DNA of 64,000 nucleotides. It comes from Daedaleopsis sinensis (Eukaryota; Basidiomycota; Agaricomycetes; Polyporales; Polyporaceae). The translations under genes were made by a program, and so were the position numbers. The notes under the pieces were generated by a model that ran no database searches, was not told where the DNA came from, and worked only from the letters and a program-made list of their open reading frames with translations. The DNA is taken from assembly GCA_033807695.1 (NCBI GenBank), contig CM066304.1:2294001-2358000 (forward strand), read 5' to 3'. The stretch's first letter is position 1, and each line of letters opens with the position of its first letter. Below, piece by piece: positions 23,213 to 34,631 of this stretch.

Positions 23213-25266
23213 GTATGGCAATGCAGTGAAACGAGCACGCAGTGACGCAGACCAAACAGACACTGCTGACGTGGCGAGGGTTCACACTGTGTTGGATCGT
23301 ATGTACGTGCGCAAGTTAAGTTGTGTGTATAACGTGTTGAACATCGGGCAGGTTTCCTACCAGACCAGTTGTCACATCCACTCCAGGCGTGTCCGAGCAA
23401 GAAAGCAAGGTAGTAGCAGAGCAAGTTACCGAGGTTGTAGCTGGTGAAACATTGTTCAATATGGTGGCGGGCTCCGAAGGACTGTGGCTGGCTCAAGACC
23501 CTTTGCTTGACAATGATGAGTCTTCCCTGGGCGATGTCACGGAGGTACGCAGCCTATATCACTATTTGGGATGGACGGTGTATGCTAAGACAATGTGGGG
23601 GTATTATGAATATTGTACAGGCAATTCCAGCTTGCAGTGTCCCCTCTACGTGTGCGTCGCCGATGTCGCTGGAGCAGCTCGCTCAGATGCCGATCATCGT
23701 GAGTATATATGTTAGTATTCGTTTGAGGAATGCATTAACTGAACCGAAGGGGGTGACTGGTGAACAGCCTAGGAAGGAGAAGAAACAGAAAAGAAGACAG
23801 AAGGACAGCGACAACAGGGTCAATGACGGTAGAATGCACAAGGCTCAGGCCATCGTTACACAGGGGGTGAGTGATACTGACGTGGGTGGGTCATGAATGC
23901 TTCCTGTCTGACTGACACCGACAGAATATCGCTGAAGCGTCATGCACGAGCAACAACTGGTCCGGAACCGAGCTCAGGTACAGAAAGATAGATCACAGCT
24001 CGATCCAGCGCATGTGGGAGACGCGTGAGGTTATGGCATACATGGTGCAAGAGAAGAAGTTCGAGATGATACCGTACAACGAGTGAGTGAAACAGCTGAG
24101 CATATGTTCGCGAACAATTTACAAATATGTTGTTCTAGATTGTTGACGTGTTTTCTGGACAAGAACAAGAAGATTTATGCGTATAGGGCTAGGAAGACCC
24201 CTTTCGTCCAGGATCTACTTGAAGAATTCACTGACGAATGTTGGCGGTACATGGAGAAATGTGGAGACCTATCCGACTTGGTTGCAATGGATCACGTTCG
24301 TGGCTGGCACTGGTTCATGGTCATTGGAGTGGATCGTCAGAATAAGCAGATCAGTATCATATGTGAACAGTCATATGTTTGTATGTCTCACTGCGAAGAG
24401 TTAATGAATTTAGGAACCCGATTTCACTAGCTTTCACAAGGCCCACAAGGATGCATTGGAGATAATTATGAAGCCAGGGTCTGCGACGAGGAGAATAATG
24501 TAAGTCAGTGTAGTCTTCAAGAAGTTCGTATCTCACATGTGTTTTGCGCGAAGCGGTCATGCTGCAAAGGTCTTCAAACAGCGGTTCCCTGCTCTTGCTC
24601 AACGAGTGGAGGACTGCGCTGATGCTTTGAGTGCTATGGGTTATTCAGACGACATTGCGAGGCCTCAGTTTGGCTATTGGTACAACTACTGCATCAACGG
24701 CGCACGAGGCCCGGTGAAGGGAGTAATGACTAGGCCTCACGTCGACGCGAAGAACTTGGCGTTCATGATGTGTGCAGTGTTTGTTTACGGTGCGTGGTTG
24801 TGGTGCCAGTGATATTGGAGTATGACTGTCACGGTAACGATAAACGTGTACAGGCACTTTCAATAGCTCAGAACGGGTGTGGCTTGTTCTTTGGGAAGCG
24901 AAGGTGATAATTCAGCTCGCACCTGGGGTGTTGATGTTGTACCCTTCGTCGCTGTTTACTCACTTCAATGTAGACATCAGCGGTAAGTCTGAAAGTTCAA
25001 TCAGTCTTAAGTTGTACCTTCTTATTCGATGTGTAGACTTGCAAGTCGTGGTCACTGCAGATGGAACGGCACCTACTCCAGAGACAGCCTCCCCGTTGAA
25101 TGGAGTCGACGGTCAGGGTTCTGTGGTCCTCTTTAACCAGGCCACTATGTTTCAGCTTGCAGAGCTGAAGGAGACTATTAAGGAGGCGCGTGCTGCAGGA
25201 CGGCCGACGAAGTGCAACAATGGGAAGTTCATTGCATCGTTGACTTACTCTCAGCCAGCATTGTAG
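23213..25266 (+). CDS. Uncharacterised 2OG-Fe(II)-oxygenase-like protein (multi-exon)
   Basis: About ten exons with GT-AG introns. The 5' exons are charged and low complexity (AVKRARSDADQ; PRKEKKQKRRQKDSDNR). Middle exons carry SCTSNNWSGTELRYRKID, VQDLLEEFTDECW, HVRGWHWFMVIGVD and FTSFHKAHKDALEII. The last exons have RPHVDAKNLAF (a plausible HxD iron ligand pair), PSSLFTHFNVD (possible distal His) and GSVVLFNQATMFQLAEL, ending with stop at 25264-25266. I know this arrangement as a large agaricomycete family that I associate with mobile-element-rich regions. Its substrate is unknown, and a role in nucleic-acid oxidation, as in TET/JBP, is only a guess. The splice near 24379-24415 would need a 37 bp intron, so a frameshift there is possible. 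The start codon was not identified with confidence. Confidence 0.6.
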
Positions 25267-25513
25267 TCAAGATGTAAGTTGTATACACGGTCAAGGACGA
25301 GAAGTAATATTACATAGTGTCCGATTCGAAATCGGGAACCTCTGATCTGTGGGACTTCGAGTACGTGCATGCAAAGCTACATATTATATTCGCGCTTAGC
25401 CCGGAGGAATAGTCACTAGTCAAGCTTTTAAGCTTCAGCTTTAAGGCCCGCTCCCGCCGGAGCTCTCCTCCGAGTATCTCGGAGCTTCTTCCGACACACG
25501 GCGTGCGAACCCT

Positions 25514-25693
25514 ATGATTGAAGTCAACGTGGCTCCTCCTCTTCCTGAATCCTCATCTCTACTCGACGACAAGCCTCGGGATGGCTACAGAAGGTATCAA
25601 ACCTCAGGTCGTACGGTGTATCTGCAACTTTGGGCCAAATTTGTCACAGCCACGGCGGCACATGGTCCTTTGTCCTGTCTGCCGACACACTAA
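25514..25693 (+). CDS. Small ORF (59 aa), possibly the start of a truncated gene
   Basis: Begins at an ATG (MIEVNVAPPLPESSSLLDDK) and reads PRDGYRRYQTSGRTVYLQLW before stopping at TAA. It precedes the next gene by 130 bp. It could be a genuine small protein, an upstream ORF of the next gene, or the first exon of a gene whose remainder was lost. No family is recognised. Confidence 0.25.
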   Translation: MIEVNVAPPLPESSSLLDDKPRDGYRRYQTSGRTVYLQLWAKFVTATAAHGPLSCLPTH

Positions 25694-25823
25694 GATATGG
25701 CGGGCGATTTTTGGTACGCTCATCACTCTCCCCCCCTCCACTCGAGCCACTGCTCAACCACGTCGACGGAAGCATCTGCATCCCTTTGCCCTCCTCTTTT
25801 TCATCGAGTATCTATCGTCAACG

Positions 25824-26938
25824 ATGTCTTCTCTCAACAGCGACTCCGACAGTGTGAGTAGATTCCACAATACACTGCTACTTCGTCTTATACCATCTCA
25901 GACGCGCATTGCCATCTATACCAACAACCAGCTAGAACGAGAGATCACAAACATCCTTGCTGATCCTGCTGGAGGTGCTGCAATCCTCGAAGCCTACATC
26001 ATCTTCCTCTGGGAGCGTCCTCTTCTCACCCTGGGACACTATCTCAGCCTCGTCCCCAACATCGTCAATCTACAGCTTCATGTGGGGCCCCAGCACCAGT
26101 ATTCGCCGACTATCTTCATAGGCCTCCGCCTGCCCCACCTGCGCACCCTCGATACGAACTATGACCACACGTTCCTCGGTGTTTTTCTTACAAACCACCC
26201 TACTCTTCAAGAGGTTCGTTTCTTCAGATGTGCCGCCCCTGATATTTGCACACTTCAAGACCTCGATCTCTCTCACATCACTTCAATTGCGGGTCCATCG
26301 GACTGCGTTGCCCCACACATCAACGGCTGCTCCCAGGTGGAGTTGGCCCTCACCTCGGAGAGGTGTATACCACCTTCCATGCTCTTCTCAACGATCGCTT
26401 CGCCGCTGCGGCACCTTGAGGCGCTCACCGTCAACTTCAACATTGAGGAGTATGACCTACTCGACCGCATCGTCGCTGTGGCTCCTTTATTGCAGTCGCT
26501 GAAGCTTCTGGAACGTCTCAGCTTCGTAAGTATCTCATCTGCCTGCATAGATCGCACATACTAAACTTTCCTGTACAGAATAATCGTGGCTTGGTCCGTC
26601 GTCCATGGACCAATGCTCTACTTTGGGCTTACGGGCTGTGTCAACTTCCCTTCTTGGAGAAGCTGAGCATCCGTACTGCCTCGGCATTTTCCCTCCCCAT
26701 CGGCGACATCAACGACGAACGTAGCACAATCATGTGCTGGATTCACGGTTCCCATCGTAGCACCGAAGGCAGCGGTGTTCCTCACCCAAGGCTCCAACAG
26801 ATCACTGTGTTGTATAGTGCCATCGAGTGCTATGCGCTCGTTAGTGGCGGGGTCATAAGCTACTGGTCTAAGCCCACTGGAGAGTGGGAAAGGACCAAGT
26901 TCATCGCCAATCCTGAGCCCGATGTCGTCTTCGTATAG
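25824..26938 (+). CDS. LRR/F-box-like protein, 353 aa, two exons
   Basis: Exon 1 is 25824-26525, intron 26526-26578 (GTAAGT...CAG), exon 2 26579-26938 with a stop. The frame stays open across the splice. The sequence has repeating leucine-rich segments (VPNIVNLQLHV, LRLPHLRTLDTN, NHPTLQEVRFF, LRHLEALTVNF, LPFLEKLSIRT) typical of the LRR part of basidiomycete F-box proteins. No clear F-box is visible at the N-terminus, so it may be a truncated or LRR-only member. I chose the ATG at 25824 because upstream in-frame sequence looks non-coding. Followed by about 310 bp of pyrimidine-rich DNA, probably 3' UTR. Confidence 0.6.
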
Positions 26939-27250
26939 TAAATCACACCTCCTTTCTCCTCTTGAACCCACACACTTGTCCGTCATCCCCGCCCTAGCCC
27001 ACGCTTCTTCTCCGCTCCTCACTTCACTTGCCTACGTTACGTTGCTTGTCTTTTCCACATCTCCTGTATCTGTATCTCGCACTTTCTAATATGCAATGTT
27101 CATCACTACCGCGAGCAGTCGCCACCCCCTCGTGTGCTCATGTACGTGCCAAGGGCACGACTATGCTCTCGGTCGCGCTCCTGTCCATGAGGCCCATCGG
27201 CCCGTGATAAGTCGCACACTCAATCGCGTCCATGCGCGTTACCCTCGAAT

Positions 27251-30200
27251 CACCTGTAGTCACCACTCTTGTTAACAGAATACACACCTGTGCCTGTGCA
27301 AAAAGTGCGAAATGTTGTCCATGACCTGCAGCACATTGTTATGTTAACAAAGGTGGGGCAAGGCTTGACAGAGCTGGAGCTATGTACATATAACAATGTC
27401 TTAGACACTGTCTACAGAGTGTCACAGTCACAGTGTACACTCTGTTATCGCTGTCCATGGCCCAATATAACAGACAATGTGCACTCTGTACTAACTGTCT
27501 ATGGCCTTGAATACAGATAGTGCGCATTCTGTTTTCACTGTGTAGGGCCTAGTATACAGACAGTGCGCACTCTGTATTAACTGTGTAAGGGCTTGAATAC
27601 AGACAGTGCACACTCTGTACTAACTGTCCATGGCCTAGTATACAGACAGTGCACATTCTGTATCAACTGTGTAAGGCCTCGTATACAGATTGTGCACACT
27701 CTGTTGTCACTGTGCAGGGTCTTGCATACAGATGGTGCAAACTCTGTAATAACTGTCTAGGACTATTATAACAGATGACCGATGTTTTTGATTGAACCTT
27801 ACTTAGGATATTAGTAATAGGCTGAAGATCTGATTATGATATGATCTCCTTGTTATCTCTTCAGATAACAGCTTCTTATCTGTACTGATAGCTTGACCAT
27901 CTAATCTACTACCCTGGGATCAATACCGCGCCACTGGGCGCTTATTTGACATCTTTTCTCGCACCTTATTACCTCAATTAGGCAGGTAGGTGGCTGGGCT
28001 ACCCTAGGGGGTCCCACTTCCTCACCCTCTACCTCCCTCATTTCTTGATGGATCCCCTCCATTCATGTTGTAGTATACTTGTATATTGAATGGCTACTAC
28101 CCTGTACAAAGTGAGGGTACAGCCCCCTCCAATCAGTGCACTGCAATAGGTAGAAATAATCGCATTATTCAGGTATTAAATGCTGAATAGCTCAGTAACC
28201 GTTGGGTGCATCATCATGTACAGAGCACTGTTGGAAAGGGCTATGCTGAGGCTTTCCAACAAGCCCTTGTACATGAAAGTCCGTCTACAGGAACCCTGGG
28301 TATGCACATGTGCTCCTCCTACCCTACCCCCAGATTGTCTGGGGTATACCTCCACCAATTCCTGATCAATCAATGTGATCCGTTTTGCGTTCAATGTGCT
28401 TCGTACACTACCTCCCATCCCAGTAGTGTGCCTGGCAATGCACCCCATTGATCCAGATACAATGGGCAATGAGTATCCAGGTTACCCTCCTGATAGTGCA
28501 CCCAATACTCCGCCGATTGGGGTGTGTTAGGCACCGTCGGAAAGCCACAGCTTACAGCTTTTCATCGGTATCTTACTCATCTCCATACACCCAACAGACA
28601 CAGAGATACACACATGTTGTCCTCGTACCACCTCTTAACACTATTTACCCCATATCTTGCTCTACTAATTACCGAATCACATCATTCTTTCTTCGGTAGC
28701 CTACCAATACTTAGCATAGTCCAGATCATGTGTGTCAACCCTTATCGGTGATGTTGCTGGTATATAGTTTTCTTATCAGTTGTGACCAATATCTAGTGAA
28801 TTGCGCTATCATACTACCTCTGATAGTCACGCACAATGTCAGATAGGGAAGAGGCGAGATATAGCTACATGTTGCAAAAAGAACCATAGGAATCCATGAA
28901 GAATTGGTTACGGGACACCGGAATTGGCTGTAGGAGGTGGTTTTGTAGATACAGTGGCAAGCAGTGAGTGCAGACACTATGCAGCTTTAGTGTCAAATAG
29001 TGCACATTTCGCTGTTCGGACACTTACTTCACCAATTCTCCACATATTGACATTCTGTTTTTTGCATCTTGTTCACACATATAGGGACTATTCATGTTGG
29101 TAGTAGATCTGTGGCATAGGGCTCCCAAACCTGCGAGATCAGGGTGATCAGGGGAAACACTGATAAGCTAATGGGTAGTGTACCTCATGTCCGATAAGGA
29201 TGGCAACTGGACAGTGGTGAACAGTAGGGTATAGGAGTATACTCACAAAATGTGAGGGTGATACATGCATGTGGTGCGAGGATCTACTGCGAGCCATATT
29301 GGTGTAGGGGGAGGAGGAGAACATGTATGTATCTTTGTGCCTGCTGGGTGTATGGACGACAATGAGGTACCGTTGGAAAGCCGTGATTTGTGGCTTTCCG
29401 ACGGTACCTTACACACCCCAATCGGTGGAGTATTGGGTGCACTATCAGGGGGGTAACCTGCACACTGATTACCAATTGTATCTGGATCAGTGGGGTGCAT
29501 GGCCAGGCACACTACTGGTCGGAGGGGTAGTAGGATAGACACACTGAACACAAAAAGGATCACACTGATTCATTAAGAATTGGTGGAGGTATAACCCGGA
29601 CAATTTAGGGGTAGGGTAGGAGGAGCACATGTGCACACCCAGGGTTCCTGTGGATGGATCTGCATGTGTGAGGGCTCGTTGGAAAGCCTCAGCATAGTCC
29701 TTTCCAACGGTACCTTGTACATGAAGATGCACCCAACGGTTACTGAGCTATTCAGCATTTAATACCTGAATAATGCGATTATTTCTACCTATTGCAGTGC
29801 ACTGATTGGAGGGGGCTGTACCCTCACTTTGTACAGGGTAGTAGCCATTCAATATACAAGTATACTACAACATGAATGGAGGGGATCCATCAAGAAATGA
29901 GGGAGGTAGAGGGTGAGGAAGTGGGACCCCCTAGGGTAGCCCAGCCACCTACCTGCCTAATTGAGGTAATAAGGTGCGAGAAAAGATGTCAAATAAGCGC
30001 CCAGTGGCGCGGTATTGATCCCAGGGTAGTAGATTAGATGGTCAAGCTATCAGTACAGATAAGAAGCTGTTATCTGAAGAGATAACAAGGAGATCATATC
30101 ATAATCAGATCTTCAGCCTATTACTAATATCCTAAGTAAGGTTCAATCAAAAACATCGGTCATCTGTTATAATAGTCCTAGACAGTTATTACAGAGTTTG

Positions 30201-30687
30201 CACCATCTGTATGCAAGACCCTGCACAGTGACAACAGAGTGTGCACAATCTGTATACGAGGCCTTACACAGTTGATACAGAATGTGCACTGTCTGTATAC
30301 TAGGCCATGGACAGTTAGTACAGAGTGTGCACTGTCTGTATTCAAGCCCTTACACAGTTAATACAGAGTGCGCACTGTCTGTATACTAGGCCCTACACAG
30401 TGAAAACAGAGTGCGCACTATCTGTATTCAAGGCCATAGACAGTTAGTACAGAGTGCACATTGTCTGTTATATTGGGCCATGGACAGCGATAACAGAGTG
30501 TACACTGTGACTGTGACACTCTGTAGACAGTGTCTAAGACATTGTTATATGTACATAGCTCCAGCTCTGTCAAGCCTTGCCCCACCTTTGTTAACATAAC
30601 AATGTGCTGCAGGTCATGGACAACATTTCGCACTTTTTGCACAGGCACAGGTGTGTATTCTGTTAACAAGAGTGGTGACTACAGGTG
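27251..30687. mobile_element. Foldback element, family 2 copy A (3437 bp, complete)
   Basis: Termini CACCTGTAGTCACCACTC (27251) and its complement (ending 30687), flanked by the 7 bp direct repeat CTCGAAT (27244-27250 and 30688-30694). The outer 962 bp of each arm (27251-28212 and 29726-30687) appear identical by eye. The inner arms (28213-28700 and 29240-29725) are clearly diverged, and a roughly 500 bp spacer (28735-29230) separates them. Each outer arm contains a tandem array of about 43 bp units (27390-27775), a block rich in GATAA/TTATC motifs, and a GCGCCACTGGGCGC palindrome followed by the conserved core. There is no transposase frame, so it is non-autonomous. Confidence 0.9.
27390..27775. 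repeat. Subterminal tandem array A (about 43 bp unit, about 9 units)
   Basis: Units follow the pattern ACAGACAGTGCGCACTCTGT plus a TAACTGTGTAAGGGC-type linker. Each unit contains a dyad centred on GTGCGCAC or GTGCACAC. A mirror copy lies at about 30165-30550 in the other arm. The unit sequence is unrelated to arrays B (35450-35830) and C (58140-58870), although the unit length is the same. Possible role: transposase binding sites or hairpin-forming DNA. Confidence 0.8.
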
Positions 30688-30694
30688 CTCGAAT

Positions 30695-31308
30695 ATACCA
30701 CCCGTGGTGCGTGTATGAGCGCTCTCAGTCGTGCACTTCGAGCGCATGTGTGCGCAACGATGCGCGTACATGGCTGGACTGCTTGCATTTGGAAAGCGTT
30801 ACTCGGGGCTCTTAGCATATGGCCCCAGCAGGCCTTGGTCGATTGCCTCGCCTGTGCGCTCGACCACACAACCCTTGCGCGTACGTACATGCACCTGCGA
30901 AGCGCTTCTGCCCACCTGGTCGCGGCTGTGCGCTCGGTGGCCTTCACGCATTCATCAGGCGGCCTTGTTCGGAAGAGGCGCCCGCGCACTCTCTGGCACG
31001 CTAGCTTCAATGCACATTATGGGCGACGGGGCACGCACGGATGCCCACGCGCGGGAGCACTTTCCACACACGGACTATCACACGCGCGTGCAGGCTTGAT
31101 ACCATATATTACGACCGACATCCGGGCACAGTACATTCAGAATAAGGGAGAGGGGAGGCAGGAAAGGACGCGCCAGCGTGCCCGTACCCGCGCTTATTGC
31201 ACTACAACATGTAGGGTATTACTCAGAGACCTCCTTGTCTATCGTGTCAACAGTGCCATGCTCATGCACTGCATGCATGTCAGTAGCTGCTCGTGAACAA
31301 GCATTGAG
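30695..31308. other. GC-rich stretch without a supported gene
   Basis: A 203-codon plus-strand frame spans 30685-31296 but starts inside the foldback element terminus, is Ala/Arg/His-rich and low in recognisable motifs. Overlapping frames on the same strand are just as long. This is typical of frames in GC-rich non-coding DNA, so no gene is called. Confidence 0.5.
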
Positions 31309-32563
31309 TCACTCACCCTGACGCTCACGCTCCCTGTAGCGCTTCTCTGCGACCCACGAAGGCTCCCAATTGCGCGGTGTCAGTGTAAGCCTGAGCCCAT
31401 CTTCTCGCTGATAACCCCAATGCACTTGAAGCCAGCCCGACGATCCGCGTTGTTCACCAGACCACAACCAGAGCTGGTATCTGGTACCGGTGCGATGGTA
31501 GAAAAGATCACCGTGTTCCAGTTCTGGGTGGACGCGGAGATCTGGAGCGGAATCAAGCAGGAAGTCGGAAGACGATTCAAACCATGCTGTCGTAACGTTG
31601 ACTGGCATGCTCTTTCGGCTGCGTACTTTGCGCGTGTACATTGAGAGGACCTGTTCGCTCAACGTGAGAGGGTGCGCGACTAACAGACAGTAATTACTAC
31701 TCACCTCGCTTGCCTTCATGATAGGCGGTGGGATCTTGCGCTGGGAGGATGAAGGCCCGAGCTTCGATTGGCCTCAGGGAACGGAAGAGATCGAAGGGGG
31801 ATCAGGAGAGAACGTGACTCGATTGCAACCACTGTGGACCGCGGAACGGAGGCCCTGCGAGACTGAAGAGGGTTCTTGCGATGCAGAACGAAGGCCCTGC
31901 GATACCGAACGAGAGGCTGAGTCGTAGGCACTGGACAGGAAGGCGCTGGACGGTGTTGACATCCGTGAGGGGTTCACAGAGGGCGACCGCAGGCGGGGCG
32001 GTGTTTTCGCAGGAAGTGGCGCAGAGACCAGCCCATCGGCGTTGTTCCCGAAAGCTTCATCATCGCCAGTCATGCCTCTAGAGGGCTCCTGGCGTACGCA
32101 CTTGGGCGTCTTGACCGGGAGCGGCGCTGAAGCTGAAGCAGAACATACACTCCTAGCTCTGCCACTCTCCACCTCAGTGTGATCGGTATCGTCAGCACTG
32201 TCGGTCCCACCGACTTCAGCGTCCGATAACTCGTGTTTGGGTGTCTTCACCTTGAGTGACAACTTTGTCGACGCGCTACGAGACTCCATGGGTATGGATA
32301 TCTCGGTATTGCGGCAGACGGCTCGTGCATTATTGATGGGATAGGTGACATCGGGGATCTTGACCTTCGCGCCCGTTGCGTGATGTTGGCGACCGTGAGG
32401 CTGACATTCTTTGACGCTCATGGCACATCCACGAGCGACCGAGCTCCCATCCGCGTATGAGTCATGGCACAAGTGTCGTCGATAGTGGGATATAAGGCTT
32501 TAACCATCGCCGGTTGAGCCTCAACCTCATCTATAGCAGGGTCGATAGTAGGAGACATCCTGA
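31309..32563 (-). pseudogene. Uncharacterised agaricomycete gene, probably frameshifted
   Basis: Read on the minus strand. The start may be near 32563 (MSPTIDPAIDEVEAQPAMVK), but this frame closes at about 32420, while the next long frame (VKIPDVTYPINNARAV... to 31774) is in another register. A Ser/Pro/Thr-rich stretch follows (repeats of SQGLRSASQEPSSVSQGLRS). Then comes an intron with GTGAGT near 31700 and a compact exon: HGDLFYHRTGTRYQLWLWS, SSGWLQVHWG, GLRLTLTPRNWEPSWV. That last domain recurs in agaricomycete proteins of unknown function. The register changes may be unrecognised introns instead of mutations. Confidence 0.45.
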
Positions 32564-32830
32564 GAACAGGAGAAGGGTAAGCAAATGAAGTCTGGAAGAA
32601 CCAACAAGAACATGCCTAGCTTCTCCACCCTCGTCCTGTCGGATGTTGGTGGCTAGGGCTGGTGTGCCACTGGCCACTGTGGCACTTGTCTGTACCGGCC
32701 GATGATTGGAGGAAAGCCACAGGAACACGAGGAGAACAGATATGGGTACTGCAAGCTTCTGGTAGATGTTGAAAGTTGTGTCAATGATCGTCGACGAGGA
32801 GGGTGGATGCCACTCGAACTCAAACTTCAT
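32531..32830 (-). CDS. Small protein with one predicted membrane segment
   Basis: Starts MKFEFEWHPPSSSTIIDTTF and contains a hydrophobic segment (LAVPISVLLVFLWL, about residues 26-40), then a hydrophilic stretch. It may be the first exon of a longer gene, because the frame ends with a second hydrophobic run that could be intronic. The 407-residue protein at 33408-34631 also has an N-terminal membrane anchor, so the two may be related or neighbouring paralogues. Confidence 0.35.
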   Translation of the reverse strand: MKFEFEWHPPSSSTIIDTTFNIYQKLAVPISVLLVFLWLSSNHRPVQTSATVASGTPALATNIRQDEGGEARHVLVGSSRLHLLTLLLFSGCLLLSTLL

Positions 32831-33407
32831 GATGGTGAGGATAGTGGTGGGTTGGAAGTGTGCATGTACTTACCATGTACCTCGTTCACCACCTACACAA
32901 AGGTTTTTTCGACATCAGTCACGAGCGTCAAATCAACAAAGCAATTGTAGAATCCTCACAGTGCATCAGTTAGCACTGAGCATAAGTTCTGGTGTGCTTC
33001 TAGACATCTTCCAGCAGAGCGTGACAGCAGAAATATCTGTGCGGAAGAAGCGGTGAAAAAACATACAGGGAGCGTCGAGGAGCGGAGTGGTAGTGAAGTG
33101 GAGGCGCTCTGGTAGCGCCGGAGCCTCGCAGATCTGGCCTGCACGGTGGGCGCTACATCACGCTCAGCACAGCCTGCTCCAAGCCTGCTCGCCTTCAAGT
33201 TTAAACAAGTTTAAATTTGGAGGTGTCCCAGCACGCCTACTAATCGTTCGTGATAACATTATCGTTGTAGAAGAGAATATACAGCGGGCGACTGATGATG
33301 AGGCATTATATGATGTGTAGCGTAAATAGGAGTGAAAAAGACATAGGTAGCGAGAACATATAACCTGGCTGAGGACAACTATATTGATATTACAGGGGAG
33401 GTAAAGT

Positions 33408-34631
33408 TCAAGTAGCTGAGTCTAGCTGGCCATTACCAGAGGCTTTGCGGTTCTGCAAGCGGCGGACGCTACGCTCGATGCTGGCCAAGTGAACCTCCAC
33501 CGGGATGCTCGCCTCCTCAAGGTCGTAGCCGGTGAGCCTCTTGCGAAGCTCTGACAACTCTGTGTCTACGGCATACAACGTCTGAGACGCAGCAGAGACG
33601 TAGGCAACGGTGAGGACACAATAATGCTTGACTTCTTGCAAGACGGCCACACGGCGCCTCAGGTTGCGCAGGTGGTCATGATTTCCACCCAGGACGGTCC
33701 ACAGATCCCAGAGCAGAGTGTCCAGGGCCACCATGTTGATCGAAGCTTCCTGTGTGCATAGCTCGTGGATGAATGCCAGACGATCGTCGAGGCGATCGAG
33801 CGCAGACATGGCGGACGTGGCATCGACAATGATGCGAGTGATTTGGGAGGAAAAGGTATTCATGGATGCTTGGAACGTACACAGTACCGTCGCGTCGATT
33901 TCGGTTGCGCCACCAGCTTTGGCCCCCTTGATGGCAGACAACGTGTATGTGTTGTACGATGTAATACTATACGCAACAGCATCAGTACAGCACATGATAC
34001 CTTCGCAATGAATGTACCTATCAACGGTGGCGTGGATTTTTCCGGATAGCCTTTGCAAGCCGCGGCCGGCATTTCGTGCATCGACTGCGAAGTCGGCGAG
34101 AGCGGTGGCGAGAACTTCCTTGATTGTGAGGTCGCTTGCACGTACCGCCGCTGCTAAGTCGGCGACAGCGGCCTCCGTATTTTGCACATTGAACGCTAGT
34201 TCCGACCCGCTTGCTGACCGAGCCACCAGTTGGTCTAAGATGGTGCCTTGGATGTTGACGAGGCTTGGGAAATCGGCGCGATGGATGGGAGTGGCGATTA
34301 CGGGGCTGGTAGAGTCCATGCTGTTGCAGGGGAGTACAAGTGATATACCAGGCAAGTCGCAGAGTGAACGCAGCTCTGACTGCAACCGTGAGGTAGTTAA
34401 CTTGAGGGTGGCCAGAGCTACGAGAACTGTGCAGCTGACAGTGAGTAAGCAAGCGACGGGAGTCTTCATAAGCATGAGGGTGGTTGTAGCGAGGTCGAGG
34501 ATGTGGCGAAGGAAGTTCCGTGCGGATTGGGAGGCTGAGGTAGCCTTCACAGTCGACGGGCCCATTAGCATATAATGGAGACATGATACACCCAAATATC
34601 CTGACCTCCTTTGCTGATACACTCTGTTCAT
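33408..34631 (-). CDS. Uncharacterised membrane-anchored helical protein, 407 aa
   Basis: A single intact frame. Residues about 45-80 form a hydrophobic anchor (MKTPVACLLTVSCTVLVALA). The long ectodomain is almost all helical with heptad-like spacing: LVNIQGTILDQLVARSASGS, EAAVADLAAAVRASDLTIKE, LDTLLWDLWTVLGGNHDHLR, then ASIERSVRRLQNRKA. I recognise this as an agaricomycete-specific family with a TM segment plus helical bundle; its function is unknown. An internal ATG about 21 codons downstream (MLMGPSTVK) is an alternative start. Confidence 0.65.
   Translation of the reverse strand: MNRVYQQRRSGYLGVSCLHYMLMGPSTVKATSASQSARNFLRHILDLATTTLMLMKTPVACLLTVSCTVLVALATLKLTTSRLQSELRSLCDLPGISLVLPCNSMDSTSPVIATPIHRADFPSLVNIQGTILDQLVARSASGSELAFNVQNTEAAVADLAAAVRASDLTIKEVLATALADFAVDARNAGRGLQRLSGKIHATVDRYIHCEGIMCCTDAVAYSITSYNTYTLSAIKGAKAGGATEIDATVLCTFQASMNTFSSQITRIIVDATSAMSALDRLDDRLAFIHELCTQEASINMVALDTLLWDLWTVLGGNHDHLRNLRRRVAVLQEVKHYCVLTVAYVSAASQTLYAVDTELSELRKRLTGYDLEEASIPVEVHLASIERSVRRLQNRKASGNGQLDSAT

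Noticed and set aside
25310..25345. Possible tRNA T-arm-like sequence (CGATTCGAAATCGGGA)
   Set aside because: No matching acceptor, D or anticodon arms are found around it.
27251..30687. Large palindrome as a pure assembly artefact
   Set aside because: Exact 7 bp target duplications, a non-palindromic spacer and diverged inner arms argue for a real element, though the outer 962 bp identity should still be verified with reads.
30685..31296. 203-codon plus-strand frame
   Set aside because: Starts inside an element terminus, overlaps several equally long frames and has composition typical of GC-rich non-coding DNA.
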